Made by a program: the position numbers and the translations under genes. A stretch of DNA of 64,000 nucleotides, from positions 372,001 to 436,000 of the forward strand of contig JAHBYH010000002.1 in assembly GCA_019636055.1 (NCBI GenBank), read 5' to 3'. Each line of letters opens with the position of its first letter. The first letter of the stretch is position 1. Shown piece by piece: positions 1 through 9,246 of this stretch. The notes below the pieces were generated by a model. It was given only the letters and a program-made list of their open reading frames with translations, ran no database searches and had not been told where the DNA came from. This DNA is from Candidatus Paracaedibacteraceae bacterium. Lineage in GTDB: Bacteria > Pseudomonadota > Alphaproteobacteria > Paracaedibacterales > Paracaedibacteraceae.

Positions 1-364
1 AGATTTTTGTTAATATTGTCATGTTAAAATTCCTTAAATTTTGCCTTAGATTTCTTTTTGTACAAGGAAAACTAGCGTTTCTAGTACTCCTCAGTAATGT
101 TTCCTTATATTCTGACTTGGTTTGAAAGTTCAGGCCACGTCAAAATCGGCCCTGCCTTTTCATATTCATCACAGCTGGCAAGAGTTAAAGCTATTGTTTT
201 CGATTAATACATAAGAAAAATACTTACTTTTTTAGAAGTGGGTGGTGAAATAAATATTTCAATAGATATTTATGGGCAGAATAAATATTTCGGCTGTCTG
301 AAAATAAGTTCCGACCAATGGAAGATATATATTCTTGACTAGGAAAGGGGTATTTTAACTTATT
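1..364. other. Intergenic stretch, no supported gene
   Basis: AT-rich sequence downstream of the leucine-rich-repeat gene. I see no coding region I can defend; a 36-codon frame starting near position 97 on the plus strand has no clear ribosome binding site and no recognisable motif. No tRNA, terminator or repeat could be assigned. Confidence 0.4.
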
Positions 365-1297
365 TTAGATGATCAGTTTTTTTCCAAAAACTTGCTTTAA
401 ATTTGCTATAGTTTTTTCTGGTAATTTGGGACAATTCTTAAGGTTTAGTTCTTGAATTGTGGTGAGTTTTTCGAGTGAAACGGGGATTGTTTGGAGCTCT
501 GGGGATTTTTCAAAAGAAATAGACTGGAGTTTTGATAACTCAGACAAAGTTTCAGGAATTTCTGTAAACTCATTTTCACCAGCATTTAGCGTATCCAGGC
601 GTGACAAAGATAGAATAATGGTTGGGAATTCTGTGAATTTATTTTTGCGGATATTTAAAATTTCAAGCTGACTTAATTCATCTAACCAATCAGGTAAAAT
701 TTCAAATTCATTATCGGCAATTGCCAGATTTTCCAGTTGCCCTAACTCTTTGACGGACTCTGGCAGCGCAGTTAGAGAATTTGATGCAATGTTTAATGTT
801 TTGAGCGTGACAAGCCCCTCTATTTTGTTGGGTAGCTCTGTTAGTTTGTTTTTAGAAGCATCAAGACTATCAAGATTGATCAACGAATTAATAGTATCCG
901 GTAAAGCCGTCAGTTGATTCTGTTGGACGTCAAGTTCTTGGAGTTGTGTCATATCCCCTAACCGATCCGGTAGTGATGTTAGACTATTTTGTGAGACGTC
1001 AAGGACGGTGAGTTCAGTCAAATCCCCAAAAGAATCCGGAATATTCTCAATGTTATTATCTGCAATAAATAATCGTGTCAGCCATGTCATTTGTGCGATA
1101 ATCGCCAGAGCTTCTGCTTGTTTGTTTTTTTTGATTTGTGCTGTTAATGTTAAATCCCCATCATCGGCGAGTTTTTTGGTGTCTAAACGTGTTTTTACAA
1201 GCGGTTGAAGTTGATGAATCAAAAAAACACGATCTGTGGATTCCCCCGTGCTCATCAAAACAACCATAAATACTAAGGTACCTAGGATTTTTTTCAT
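365..1297 (-). CDS. Secreted leucine-rich-repeat protein
   Basis: A 310-residue protein with a short N-terminal Sec-type signal (KK followed by LGTLVFMVVLMS), then from about residue 70 roughly nine leucine-rich repeats of about 23 residues following LxxLxxLxLxxNxLxxLPxxI. There is no C-terminal catalytic domain such as the NEL ubiquitin ligase domain of IpaH proteins, so it is probably a pure binding scaffold. An AAAGGA ribosome binding site lies about 8 bases before the ATG. It stands alone, divergent from the secreted operon that starts at 1432. LRR proteins with export signals in host-associated bacteria often bind host proteins or surfaces; here that is inference. Confidence 0.85.
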   Translation of the reverse strand: MKKILGTLVFMVVLMSTGESTDRVFLIHQLQPLVKTRLDTKKLADDGDLTLTAQIKKNKQAEALAIIAQMTWLTRLFIADNNIENIPDSFGDLTELTVLDVSQNSLTSLPDRLGDMTQLQELDVQQNQLTALPDTINSLINLDSLDASKNKLTELPNKIEGLVTLKTLNIASNSLTALPESVKELGQLENLAIADNEFEILPDWLDELSQLEILNIRKNKFTEFPTIILSLSRLDTLNAGENEFTEIPETLSELSKLQSISFEKSPELQTIPVSLEKLTTIQELNLKNCPKLPEKTIANLKQVFGKKLII

Positions 1298-1431
1298 GGA
1301 TTTATTCCTTTGTTGCCAATAAAGGTAGCGCGTTTTAGACCTAAGTAAATATATTCCTCTAATAAATTAACTTTTCTTTAGATAGTTCTCTATATCTTGT
1401 AAAGTGAATTATTATCGTCGGTGGTATTACT

Positions 1432-3117
1432 ATGATAAAACACTTTATTTTTTTTATGGCACTTGTTTTGACAAGCTATGCTTCGCAAGACCTTGTAAAA
1501 CGGGAACTGCGAAATGAAACTCAAACTGTTATTTCTATGCCTTTTCAAGTAGGCTTTGAATTTCAAGAACTATCAAGTTTATGTTTGTGGGCCCAGAATC
1601 AGAATAATTTGAAGAAAAAACCCATTTTCTCGGTTTTTATTAGTGGTCAAGAACGGCCCATTTTTCACGTTGAAATTGATGATACAGACGTTGAATTTGT
1701 CACCCGTCCTTTTAATCCCATGGAAAGAGATATCTTGGCAACAACGATAGCCCTCGTTGTTCAGAGTCTTGATCTTCTTCGGATAAGCTTAAATGAAAAG
1801 GGAGAAGTATCATTTGGGCAATGGGTTGATTTGTTGGATAATATGGCAAAATACCAAGACTTTCCAGTTAAAATTAAACCTAACATGGATTTTTCCCAAC
1901 TTGGGCCACTTAGAATACCAGAGCGGTTTTTACCAGATAAGATTGATAATCCGTCAGAAGGAGCGTTAGTCATTTATAAAAATAGGGACTGGCAGCCTAT
2001 TTTTGGGCCACAAGTAACGATTCAGCATCCTCTTGAAGAGACCATTCCGCTTTATTTTAGTTTATTTGGTTTTGATAATCCTCTGTTGATTGATTGTGTC
2101 TCAAGTATGCCTTTATTGGGGTTGTATAATACAGTTCTTAGTGAAAGCGATTCGAAAAGGCTAGAGGATATAACGACAATTTTGCGTAGTAAAGTCAGTG
2201 GACTTGTTTTCTTGCATGCTTTAACGATGCTGTCTCTTGTAACAGATAGGGGGAAACCGAAGGCGCAATTACATCCGGATCAACAAGCTATAGCAGAAAC
2301 TAGAAAACTCTGGGAAAAGTATATGCAAGTAGACCCCAAAATAAAACTTTTATTGATGTCAAGACGTCCTTTTTCTGAAATGTTTAAAGATATTAATCAA
2401 CAAGGATATCAGGTAATTTTTGAGCAAATGATGGGGAATAATTTTCGATTTACGATCCATGAAAATGTTCCCGGAAAATTCAAACATATAAATTATGGCA
2501 TTAATCTTTTAACGACTGATGGTAGATACGATAGCTTGAATTTTGATTGGTTCAGGGGATACTTTAATCCCGGTTTTGTTGAACGCAATGAAGATAATTT
2601 GAACTATCTTTTTAGAGAGGGAATTATCTCGACAGCAATGATTCGTAATTTAAAAGATGAGATTAAAGCGGATATTTTTAGTAAGAAATACCCGCTTAAT
2701 ATGATGTTTGATCTTTATTACCAGCAGGCAATCGAGAGTGTTGAATTTCCTAAAAGTACCTATAGAATTGATCGAAATTTGGGGTTTAGTCTTGTTCCTA
2801 GTAAGTTCGATGTTTTGTCTCCTCCTTGGTTTTTGGATAATAAATATGCTATGGGGGCTATAAAAACTTTGCGAAACGATGATTTAGTTTACGGTGAGGC
2901 TGTTGTCGAAATTCGTTCTATCAGCCGAGTTAGCCCTAGATTCCTGCGTAAAATAAAACAACCAGATTCTCTGACGGGTGATTTCCTTAGAAAGCCAAAT
3001 TCTGGTATGGTTAATCAAGCTCTGGGGTTATTTGACTATTTAAGTAACTTTAGATCGCCTGACAATATACATGATATAACGTATTTAGGATTGCCTTATG
3101 CTGTCTTAAAAAACTGA
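1432..3117 (+). CDS. Secreted protein of unknown function, 561 aa
   Basis: I do not recognise a family. The protein starts with a clear signal peptide (MIKHFIFFMALVLTSYA) and has no further obvious membrane segment. The rest is mixed alpha/beta-like sequence rich in aromatic residues, with no repeats and no recognisable catalytic motif. GGTGG lies before the ATG. The next gene starts 10 bases after the stop and is also exported, so the two probably form an operon and may act together outside the cytoplasm. Confidence 0.75.
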   Translation: MIKHFIFFMALVLTSYASQDLVKRELRNETQTVISMPFQVGFEFQELSSLCLWAQNQNNLKKKPIFSVFISGQERPIFHVEIDDTDVEFVTRPFNPMERDILATTIALVVQSLDLLRISLNEKGEVSFGQWVDLLDNMAKYQDFPVKIKPNMDFSQLGPLRIPERFLPDKIDNPSEGALVIYKNRDWQPIFGPQVTIQHPLEETIPLYFSLFGFDNPLLIDCVSSMPLLGLYNTVLSESDSKRLEDITTILRSKVSGLVFLHALTMLSLVTDRGKPKAQLHPDQQAIAETRKLWEKYMQVDPKIKLLLMSRRPFSEMFKDINQQGYQVIFEQMMGNNFRFTIHENVPGKFKHINYGINLLTTDGRYDSLNFDWFRGYFNPGFVERNEDNLNYLFREGIISTAMIRNLKDEIKADIFSKKYPLNMMFDLYYQQAIESVEFPKSTYRIDRNLGFSLVPSKFDVLSPPWFLDNKYAMGAIKTLRNDDLVYGEAVVEIRSISRVSPRFLRKIKQPDSLTGDFLRKPNSGMVNQALGLFDYLSNFRSPDNIHDITYLGLPYAVLKN

Positions 3118-3127
3118 GAGGGTAGAC

Positions 3128-3598
3128 ATGAATTTAATAAAGATTCCCGTGCTGGTTTTATGTGTGATCGGTTGTTTGTCCGCCCATGAATGCACACCCT
3201 TGGCGGTACAGTCTAATGTGGATAGTTTGGTGACAAAACTCAACATGAAAGTTTCCGTGAGCCAAAATGATTTGACAGCTATGTTGCAGACCTGTGAAAT
3301 CGCCCCTGAGCAGAAGACAACTACTTTAACGTATAAAGATGTTCTTGAGAATTTACAAACCCCAGCACCCTTAAGAGAATTTGCTTTGGTTTGCCAATCT
3401 ATTAATCAAATTCCAGACTCAGCACGAACTACGTTATTATATTTGTTTAATCGAGTATACCAACAATTTCTTGAGGAAAATCAGTACTTAGATTCCATAA
3501 AAAAGGCAGAAGAAAAAGATATTAACTCCGGAGGTTTAGGAACGATTGATTATGCGTTGTCAAAGTTAAAGCAGATAACTCAGGAACGTAATCAGTAA
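3128..3598 (+). CDS. Small exported protein, possible lipoprotein
   Basis: A 156-residue protein with a hydrophobic N-terminus. The sequence VIGC at residues 13-16 fits a lipobox, so it may be a lipoprotein anchored at Cys16; cleavage after LSA by signal peptidase I is the alternative. The mature part is mostly helical, with a few cysteines and no family I recognise. A good GAGAGGG ribosome binding site lies in the 10-base gap after the preceding exported protein, indicating co-transcription. Confidence 0.7.
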   Translation: MNLIKIPVLVLCVIGCLSAHECTPLAVQSNVDSLVTKLNMKVSVSQNDLTAMLQTCEIAPEQKTTTLTYKDVLENLQTPAPLREFALVCQSINQIPDSARTTLLYLFNRVYQQFLEENQYLDSIKKAEEKDINSGGLGTIDYALSKLKQITQERNQ

Positions 3599-3605
3599 TT
3601 CTGGA

Positions 3606-3839
3606 TCAGCGCAACTCAGCGGGTTCGGTAACGCCACCTGAAACATAGGTAAAGCGGGATTTGTGTGTGCCGTCTACCTTGATGATTTCTTTGAACATAG
3701 TCTTGGGGCGTACCCATAGGCCATAACTGCCGTACAAACATTGGTATACGACAAGTTCTTCTAGGGTTTCTGAGTGACGAGCGATACCAATCACTTGATA
3801 GAGTTTCCCTGAATAGTGTCGATAGATGCCAAGTTTCAT
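3606..3839 (-). CDS. DUF1653 domain protein
   Basis: 77 residues that match the DUF1653 pattern along their whole length: G-x-YRHY-x-G-x-YxVIGIARHSETLEELVVYQ, then GLWVRPKTMF and a final RF. The family is a small single-domain cytoplasmic protein of unknown function found in many bacteria. It lies six bases beyond the stop of mfd on the same strand and is probably the distal gene of that transcript. Confidence 0.85.
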   Translation of the reverse strand: MKLGIYRHYSGKLYQVIGIARHSETLEELVVYQCLYGSYGLWVRPKTMFKEIIKVDGTHKSRFTYVSGGVTEPAELR

Positions 3840-3845
3840 GGTTAT

Positions 3846-6800
3846 TTATCCTTTTGCGAGTTTCGCTAAATTAGCACAGATAATTCTTGTGGAATAGGCG
3901 CGTTTTGTTTGATCTTCCCAGGCACGCACAAAGACGATTTTCTGATCAGGTCTGACTTTGGCTTTGACCTTGGGATCTTGAAGGTACGTCATGAGCTTTT
4001 CCGGTTGTGGGAATGTCCCGTCTTTTAAGGTGATAACAAGTCCTTTGGGCCCGGCATCAACTTTCTCAATATGGGCTTTGCGGCAATATCCTTTGATCTC
4101 GATGATCTCAAGAAGATTGGTTACTTCGGGCGGCAAGGACCCAAATCGATCAACCAGTTCTGTTGCAAAAGCATCGATTTCTTTGCGGGAATCTAGGCTT
4201 GCAATACGACGGTACAAATTTAAACGCAAGGTTAAATCGGCAACATAGGCCTCAGGAATCATCACAGATGTGCCCAGATTAATTTGTGGTGACCAGTCTT
4301 CTTCTTGCGGGGTACCCATTTCTTGCTCAATACGCACTTGCAAAATGGCTTCTTGGAGTAAATGTTGATATAGCTCAACGCCAACTTCACGCACATGTCC
4401 GGATTGTTCTTCGCCCACAAGATTCCCTGTGCCACGAATATCCATATCATGGCTGGCAAGTGTGAACCCAGCGCCTAGCTTATCTAGGCTTTGCATAACC
4501 TCTAAACGTTTAATTGCTGTTTCAGAAATAGGGGCATTGTTGGGGATGGTCAAATAAGCATAGCCTTGCGCTTTAGATCTTCCTACGCGACCACGTAGTT
4601 GATAGAGCTGAGCAAGACCAAATAAATCAGCGCGGTGAATGATCAATGTATTGGCGTTTGGAATATCGATGCCTGATTCAACAATATTGGTTGAAAGGAG
4701 GAGGTCGTACTTCCTGTCGTAAAAGGCTGTCATCACATCCTCAAGCTGTCCTGCGGATAGTTGGCCGTGTGCAACCACAATTTTAATCTCGGGCAATAAT
4801 TTACACAGAGAGTCATATAACGATGTGAGGTCTTCAAGACGGGGCGAGACATAAAAAATTTGCCCGCCTCGATGATATTCACGTAAAATGGCCTCCCTCA
4901 ACGTTAGAGCATCATAAGGTGTAATAAATGTTCTCACAGCAAGGCGGTCGATTGGTGGGGTGGCAATTAAGCTCATCTGTCGCACCCCTGTTAAGGCAAG
5001 TTGTAATGTGCGTGGAATTGGTGTTGCGGTTAGAGTTAAAACATGAACATCTTTTTGCAGAGATTTTAATTTTTCTTTTTGTTTTACACCAAAATGCTGT
5101 TCTTCATCGACAATAACTAAGCCCAAATCTGCAAACTGAACACGATCGGAAAATAGGGCATGGGTTGCAATAATAATATCAACGTTCCCATCGGACAGAT
5201 CTTTCCTAATTGCATCGGCCTTTCGGAGGGCAACAAAACGAGAGAGCTGCTCAATGCGGTATCCGGAATCCTTAAAGCGTGCTGAAAAATTGTGAAAATG
5301 CTGTCGGCATAACAATGTGGTTGGGGCAATGATGGCAACTTGTTTACCACTGGCAACGGTAACAAAGGCAGCACGCAGAGCAACTTCAGTTTTGCCGAAT
5401 CCAACATCGCCGCACACTAAACGGTCCATAGGGGTTCCTGAGGCCATATCACTGAGCGTTTCTTCGATTGCTCTGAGTTGATCGTCTGTTTCCATATAGG
5501 GAAATTTGGCACAAAATTGGTCATAATCTGTTGATTTTGCCTGCAAAGACGGTGCTTCATGTAAAGATCGTTCTGCCGCTAATTTGATTAGATAATCCGC
5601 TACTTCTCGGATCCGTTTTTTAACGCGAGCTTTACGGTTTTGCCAAGCTGCTGAGCCGAGTTTATCCAGTTGAATTAAGCTATCGGCATCACCGTAGCGA
5701 CTAATGGTATCAATATTTTCAACAGGGAGAAATAATTTGTCTCCTCCGTAATAACTTAAGGTCAAACAATCGTGGAGTGCCTGGTTCACCTCAATCGGGG
5801 ACAAACCTTCATAACGGCCTATACCGTGATCGCGGTGGACAATGAGGTCGCCTTGAGAAAGTTGTGATGATTCTAGCAAGAATTTATCGGTTTTTTTCTT
5901 GCGACTTACTTGGCGAATAATGCGTTCCCCGAGTAAATCAGATTCGGTGATCAATAACAGATCTGGCGTTGAAAATCCATGTTCAAGAGGATAAACCATT
6001 AAGGCTTGTTTGTGCTTTGGCCAATGATCTGAGACGGTAAGATCAATCTTCGCATCTCTAAATAGGGCATTGAGACGCTCCCTAGAGCCTAAACTCATGG
6101 CTGCAACAATGATTTGGCGGTCTTCGCGGGCGAGAATATCTTTTAAGGTTGAAATCGCTTGATGGGTGGGCGTCCCTGCCGGGAGACTCAGGCCTGTTCT
6201 GCAGCGATAATCTGGGGTTCCTTCTTGAGAAAATGGTGTTACCAAATGACTCGTCTCTCGGATTTTCGACCAATCATCCAAAGTTAAATAACCCAATTCA
6301 GGAGGAATAGCGTTATAGGGAGGACTTGTATCCCCCGGTAATATTGCCAGGCGGTTTTGATAATAATCATGAATGAGCTCTAGGCGGGTGCGGATGGCGT
6401 CATCGACTTGATGATCATAGAATATCTGCGCTTGCTTTGTATACTCCGTGAGGGGGCTCATATGCTCAAAAAACAACGGCAGCCAATGTTCCATCCCCGC
6501 ATAACGACGTCCTTCTGAAATGGCTTCATAAAGAGGTGTTGGTTTTGCGCCAAATAAGCTGCGATAATTTACCCTGAATCGGGTTATTTGATCAGCAGTT
6601 AATGCCAAATCGTGACTGGGGGATAGTACCACATGATCGAGTGTGGCTGTTGTTGTTTGACTGATAGCATCAAACTGGCGGATTTTTTCTAAAGTATCGC
6701 CGAAAAAATCGAGTCGAACAGGATGATCTGCAGTTGCTGGGAATACATCTAAAATATCCCCACGTACAGCAAATTCCCCCACTTCACGTACGATATCTAC

Positions 6801-7247
6801 GCGTAAATAACCCCCATGACTTAATGAATCAATCAAAGAGGTCATCGATATGTCTTGATTAATTTTAAGATATTGTTCGCGATGGCTGAGAGATGAAGAA
6901 GGGGGAAGGCGATTGAGAAGACCTAAGGCAGAGACAACTAAAACATCAACATGTCCTTGAATTAGGGTTGATAAAGTGGTTGTGCGATGATTGATGATGT
7001 CTTGACTGGGGCCAATTCGATCATAAGGCAGGCAATCCCAAGCCGGTAACCAGTGACATCGTTTAGATGGGGCGATAACGGCAAGTTGCAACATAAGAGA
7101 TCTCGCCCGTTCTTCATTGGGGGTAATATAGAGAACGGGTGTATCAATATTTTTGATGAATAGGGGTTCAAACCCTTGCGCTATTCCGGAAAAAACCTGT
7201 GGCTTCATTGACTTATTTATCATAATTGGTATTACTACCAGTATCAT
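3846..7247 (-). CDS. mfd: Transcription-repair coupling factor Mfd
   Basis: A 1133-residue ATP-dependent translocase that displaces RNA polymerase stalled at lesions and recruits the UvrABC excision system. Visible in order: a UvrB-like N-terminal region, the RNA polymerase interaction domain with GDLIVHRDHGIGRYEGL, Walker A GFGKTE near residue 614, the DEEQ box near residue 712, helicase motif VI QLRGRVGRS, and the C-terminal TRCF domain. Length is normal for the family. The start is uncertain: in-frame ATGs at 7247, 7223 and 7208 all lack a strong ribosome binding site, and homologous sequence begins at about the third. It is divergent from the cyclodipeptide synthase gene, 84 bases away. 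Confidence 0.97.
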   Translation of the reverse strand: MILVVIPIMINKSMKPQVFSGIAQGFEPLFIKNIDTPVLYITPNEERARSLMLQLAVIAPSKRCHWLPAWDCLPYDRIGPSQDIINHRTTTLSTLIQGHVDVLVVSALGLLNRLPPSSSLSHREQYLKINQDISMTSLIDSLSHGGYLRVDIVREVGEFAVRGDILDVFPATADHPVRLDFFGDTLEKIRQFDAISQTTTATLDHVVLSPSHDLALTADQITRFRVNYRSLFGAKPTPLYEAISEGRRYAGMEHWLPLFFEHMSPLTEYTKQAQIFYDHQVDDAIRTRLELIHDYYQNRLAILPGDTSPPYNAIPPELGYLTLDDWSKIRETSHLVTPFSQEGTPDYRCRTGLSLPAGTPTHQAISTLKDILAREDRQIIVAAMSLGSRERLNALFRDAKIDLTVSDHWPKHKQALMVYPLEHGFSTPDLLLITESDLLGERIIRQVSRKKKTDKFLLESSQLSQGDLIVHRDHGIGRYEGLSPIEVNQALHDCLTLSYYGGDKLFLPVENIDTISRYGDADSLIQLDKLGSAAWQNRKARVKKRIREVADYLIKLAAERSLHEAPSLQAKSTDYDQFCAKFPYMETDDQLRAIEETLSDMASGTPMDRLVCGDVGFGKTEVALRAAFVTVASGKQVAIIAPTTLLCRQHFHNFSARFKDSGYRIEQLSRFVALRKADAIRKDLSDGNVDIIIATHALFSDRVQFADLGLVIVDEEQHFGVKQKEKLKSLQKDVHVLTLTATPIPRTLQLALTGVRQMSLIATPPIDRLAVRTFITPYDALTLREAILREYHRGGQIFYVSPRLEDLTSLYDSLCKLLPEIKIVVAHGQLSAGQLEDVMTAFYDRKYDLLLSTNIVESGIDIPNANTLIIHRADLFGLAQLYQLRGRVGRSKAQGYAYLTIPNNAPISETAIKRLEVMQSLDKLGAGFTLASHDMDIRGTGNLVGEEQSGHVREVGVELYQHLLQEAILQVRIEQEMGTPQEEDWSPQINLGTSVMIPEAYVADLTLRLNLYRRIASLDSRKEIDAFATELVDRFGSLPPEVTNLLEIIEIKGYCRKAHIEKVDAGPKGLVITLKDGTFPQPEKLMTYLQDPKVKAKVRPDQKIVFVRAWEDQTKRAYSTRIICANLAKLAKG

Positions 7248-7331
7248 TTGTGTACCATAGACGCAAGCTTGAGTTTTATTTTGTATTTGCGTACAATTCT
7301 ATAAACTGAATATCTTAATTTTCGACCTCAT

Positions 7332-8006
7332 ATGACAGTAGTGCCCAATATTGTAGATCAGCCAGAAATTATGTATGATCCGCGTGTCGATAGCAAAGGA
7401 CATGCCTTGATCGGTGTAAGCCCATTTAATGGGTATTATAATAGTCAAAATATCGATGTTCTTGTAGCATGGGCTGCAGAGAATTTCAAAGAATTTCATG
7501 TTTTTACGATGGATGGGGCTTCTAAATATAATCTGATGGCGCAAGGCTATTCAGAAGAAGAAGCGATTAAGAAAACTCGCAAACAAGATAAGCATTTATA
7601 TAATAAAATAGTTCGTGCTTTAAAGAAAATAGGATGTCCGCCATCTGACGTAATGTCTAAAATCTTGCTCATTAGCGATCTCAAGAGGAATAATAAATAT
7701 CAAGAGCTTTACAATATATATTGTGATTTTTATGAAAAAAATCAGGATTTCCAAGAGGATTGCTTAAATGCAGCAAAGGCCATTTTACATGGTAAAATGA
7801 TGACAAATATTGACCAAGCTGCAGAAATTGCTGTTAGGTACTTATTAGAGGAAATTCCTGTATGGTTTGATACACCGGCAATTATGAATATTCAATCGTC
7901 GGTATTTGTATATAAGGATCTACCATTTTATTGGAAAAAGGTTTGTTGTGACTATAATTTAGTATCCCCGCATCAACAAATTTATATCAAAGACGATATA
8001 TCTTAA
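7332..8006 (+). CDS. tRNA-dependent cyclodipeptide synthase
   Basis: A 224-residue member of the AlbC-like cyclodipeptide synthase family, which takes two aminoacyl-tRNAs and makes a cyclic dipeptide (2,5-diketopiperazine). The N-terminal HALIGVS-P-F-N-G-Y-Y segment aligns with AlbC HALIGIS-A-G-N-S-Y-F. The covalent-intermediate serine (AlbC Ser37) is Ser30, and Asn33 matches Asn40. Tyr123, Tyr170, Glu174 and Tyr194 match AlbC Tyr128, Tyr178, Glu182 and Tyr202. Asn33 plus Tyr194 point to the NYQ-type branch rather than XYP. The length is typical. The ribosome binding site is weak. A histidine kinase gene follows after a gap of 16 to 28 bases; no oxidase, methyltransferase or P450 tailoring gene is nearby. 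The product cannot be predicted from what I can see. Confidence 0.9.
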   Translation: MTVVPNIVDQPEIMYDPRVDSKGHALIGVSPFNGYYNSQNIDVLVAWAAENFKEFHVFTMDGASKYNLMAQGYSEEEAIKKTRKQDKHLYNKIVRALKKIGCPPSDVMSKILLISDLKRNNKYQELYNIYCDFYEKNQDFQEDCLNAAKAILHGKMMTNIDQAAEIAVRYLLEEIPVWFDTPAIMNIQSSVFVYKDLPFYWKKVCCDYNLVSPHQQIYIKDDIS

Positions 8007-8034
8007 TTTTATAGAAAGACTTGTGGGGTATTAT

Positions 8035-9246
8035 ATGAACTATGCGGAAAATTATTATTATTTCAGAGATTCTATGGAAGGACTATCTATTCGCGAAATC
8101 CTAGCACATTTGAACGAAGTCCTTAAATTACTCCCGGGCAGTATTTACTTAAAAGATATTAATGGGGTTTATTTGGGATGTAATGAATATCAGGCTAGAA
8201 TGGCAGGATTGGATAGTTCAGATCTTATTGTTGGAAAAACTGATTATCAGCTTCCTTGGAAAGAGCGAGCTGATCGTATCCGAGAGACTGATCAACGGAT
8301 TATAGCATCGGGCTTGGCTGAAGAAATTGTAGAACAGGCGTTGACTCATGATGGCCAGCTTTTAACAATGTTAAGTATTAAGGCTCCGTTTTACGATGAG
8401 CAAGGCGTAATTATTGGGATTGTGGGGACTTCTCTGGATATTACAGAGCGAGTAAAAGCAGAACAGCGTGAATTAGAGGCTTTAGAGGAAAAACGTAAGA
8501 TCGAAGAAACAGCGCGACGCCTACTTATGGTTTTGGCAGGGAGTATTTCCCATGATTTGCGTAGCCCCTTACTTTTTATTGATTCATTAAATCGTGATTT
8601 GAAGGTAGCTCTGCCATTGCTCTTAAATCAACCGGTAAAGGCTGAGCTAACCCTGAAACAAAAAAATGCTTTAGAGTCCATGAAAACAATTTCTGATAAG
8701 ATTGATGATCAAATTGCAAGAATGCACGCGTTTATCAATGATAATTTAAAAGCAATTAAGCAGAGTACAACCAATCACTTAAAAGAAGATGATCTGGTCG
8801 AATGTCAAACTTATAAAGTGATTATGAACGCACTTGATTCTTATCCATTTCAGCCCAACGAACGAGATCTGATAGACTGGGATCGTCGTTATTATTTCTC
8901 CTTTATGGGAAACCCCTTACTGTTTATGCGGGTAATTTTTAATTTGCTGAGTAATTCTTTGTACCAAATTAATGAGAATGGGCATGGTCGGATCTATATT
9001 TCATGTGCACAAACCCCTTCAGGGAACATCATCCGTTTTAAAGATACGGCAGGTGGTGTATCGCCAACTGTTCTTAAGACGATATTTGAGGGTTATGTTT
9101 CCAATAAAAAATATGGAACAGGTGTTGGGCTAGCCTTTTGTAAAATGACGATGGAAAGTTTTGGTGGGAGTATAAGCTGTCATTCTAGTGAGGGTGATTA
9201 TATTGAATTTATCCTGACTTTTCCATTAATGGGTCATGGTGAATAA
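8035..9246 (+). CDS. Soluble PAS-domain sensor histidine kinase
   Basis: About 403 residues without a membrane segment. A PAS domain (roughly residues 20-140, ending in the typical GTSLDITERVKAE linker) is followed by a short coiled coil, a dimerisation domain with the phospho-acceptor in SHDLRSP (His near residue 173), an N-box NLLSNS near 303, and a G-box GTGVGL near 360. It should autophosphorylate in response to an intracellular ligand or redox cue. I chose the ATG at 8035, preceded by GTGGGG; a GTG at 8023 is the alternative. It is probably co-transcribed with the cyclodipeptide synthase. No response regulator is adjacent. Its 3' end overlaps the convergent fieF-like gene by 38 bases. 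Confidence 0.88.
   Translation: MNYAENYYYFRDSMEGLSIREILAHLNEVLKLLPGSIYLKDINGVYLGCNEYQARMAGLDSSDLIVGKTDYQLPWKERADRIRETDQRIIASGLAEEIVEQALTHDGQLLTMLSIKAPFYDEQGVIIGIVGTSLDITERVKAEQRELEALEEKRKIEETARRLLMVLAGSISHDLRSPLLFIDSLNRDLKVALPLLLNQPVKAELTLKQKNALESMKTISDKIDDQIARMHAFINDNLKAIKQSTTNHLKEDDLVECQTYKVIMNALDSYPFQPNERDLIDWDRRYYFSFMGNPLLFMRVIFNLLSNSLYQINENGHGRIYISCAQTPSGNIIRFKDTAGGVSPTVLKTIFEGYVSNKKYGTGVGLAFCKMTMESFGGSISCHSSEGDYIEFILTFPLMGHGE

Noticed and set aside
1..364. 36-codon plus-strand frame near position 97
   Set aside because: No ribosome binding site, no recognisable motif and AT-rich surroundings; chance frame is more likely.
365..1297. IpaH-type LRR ubiquitin ligase
   Set aside because: The repeats are of the 23-residue type and there is no C-terminal ligase domain.
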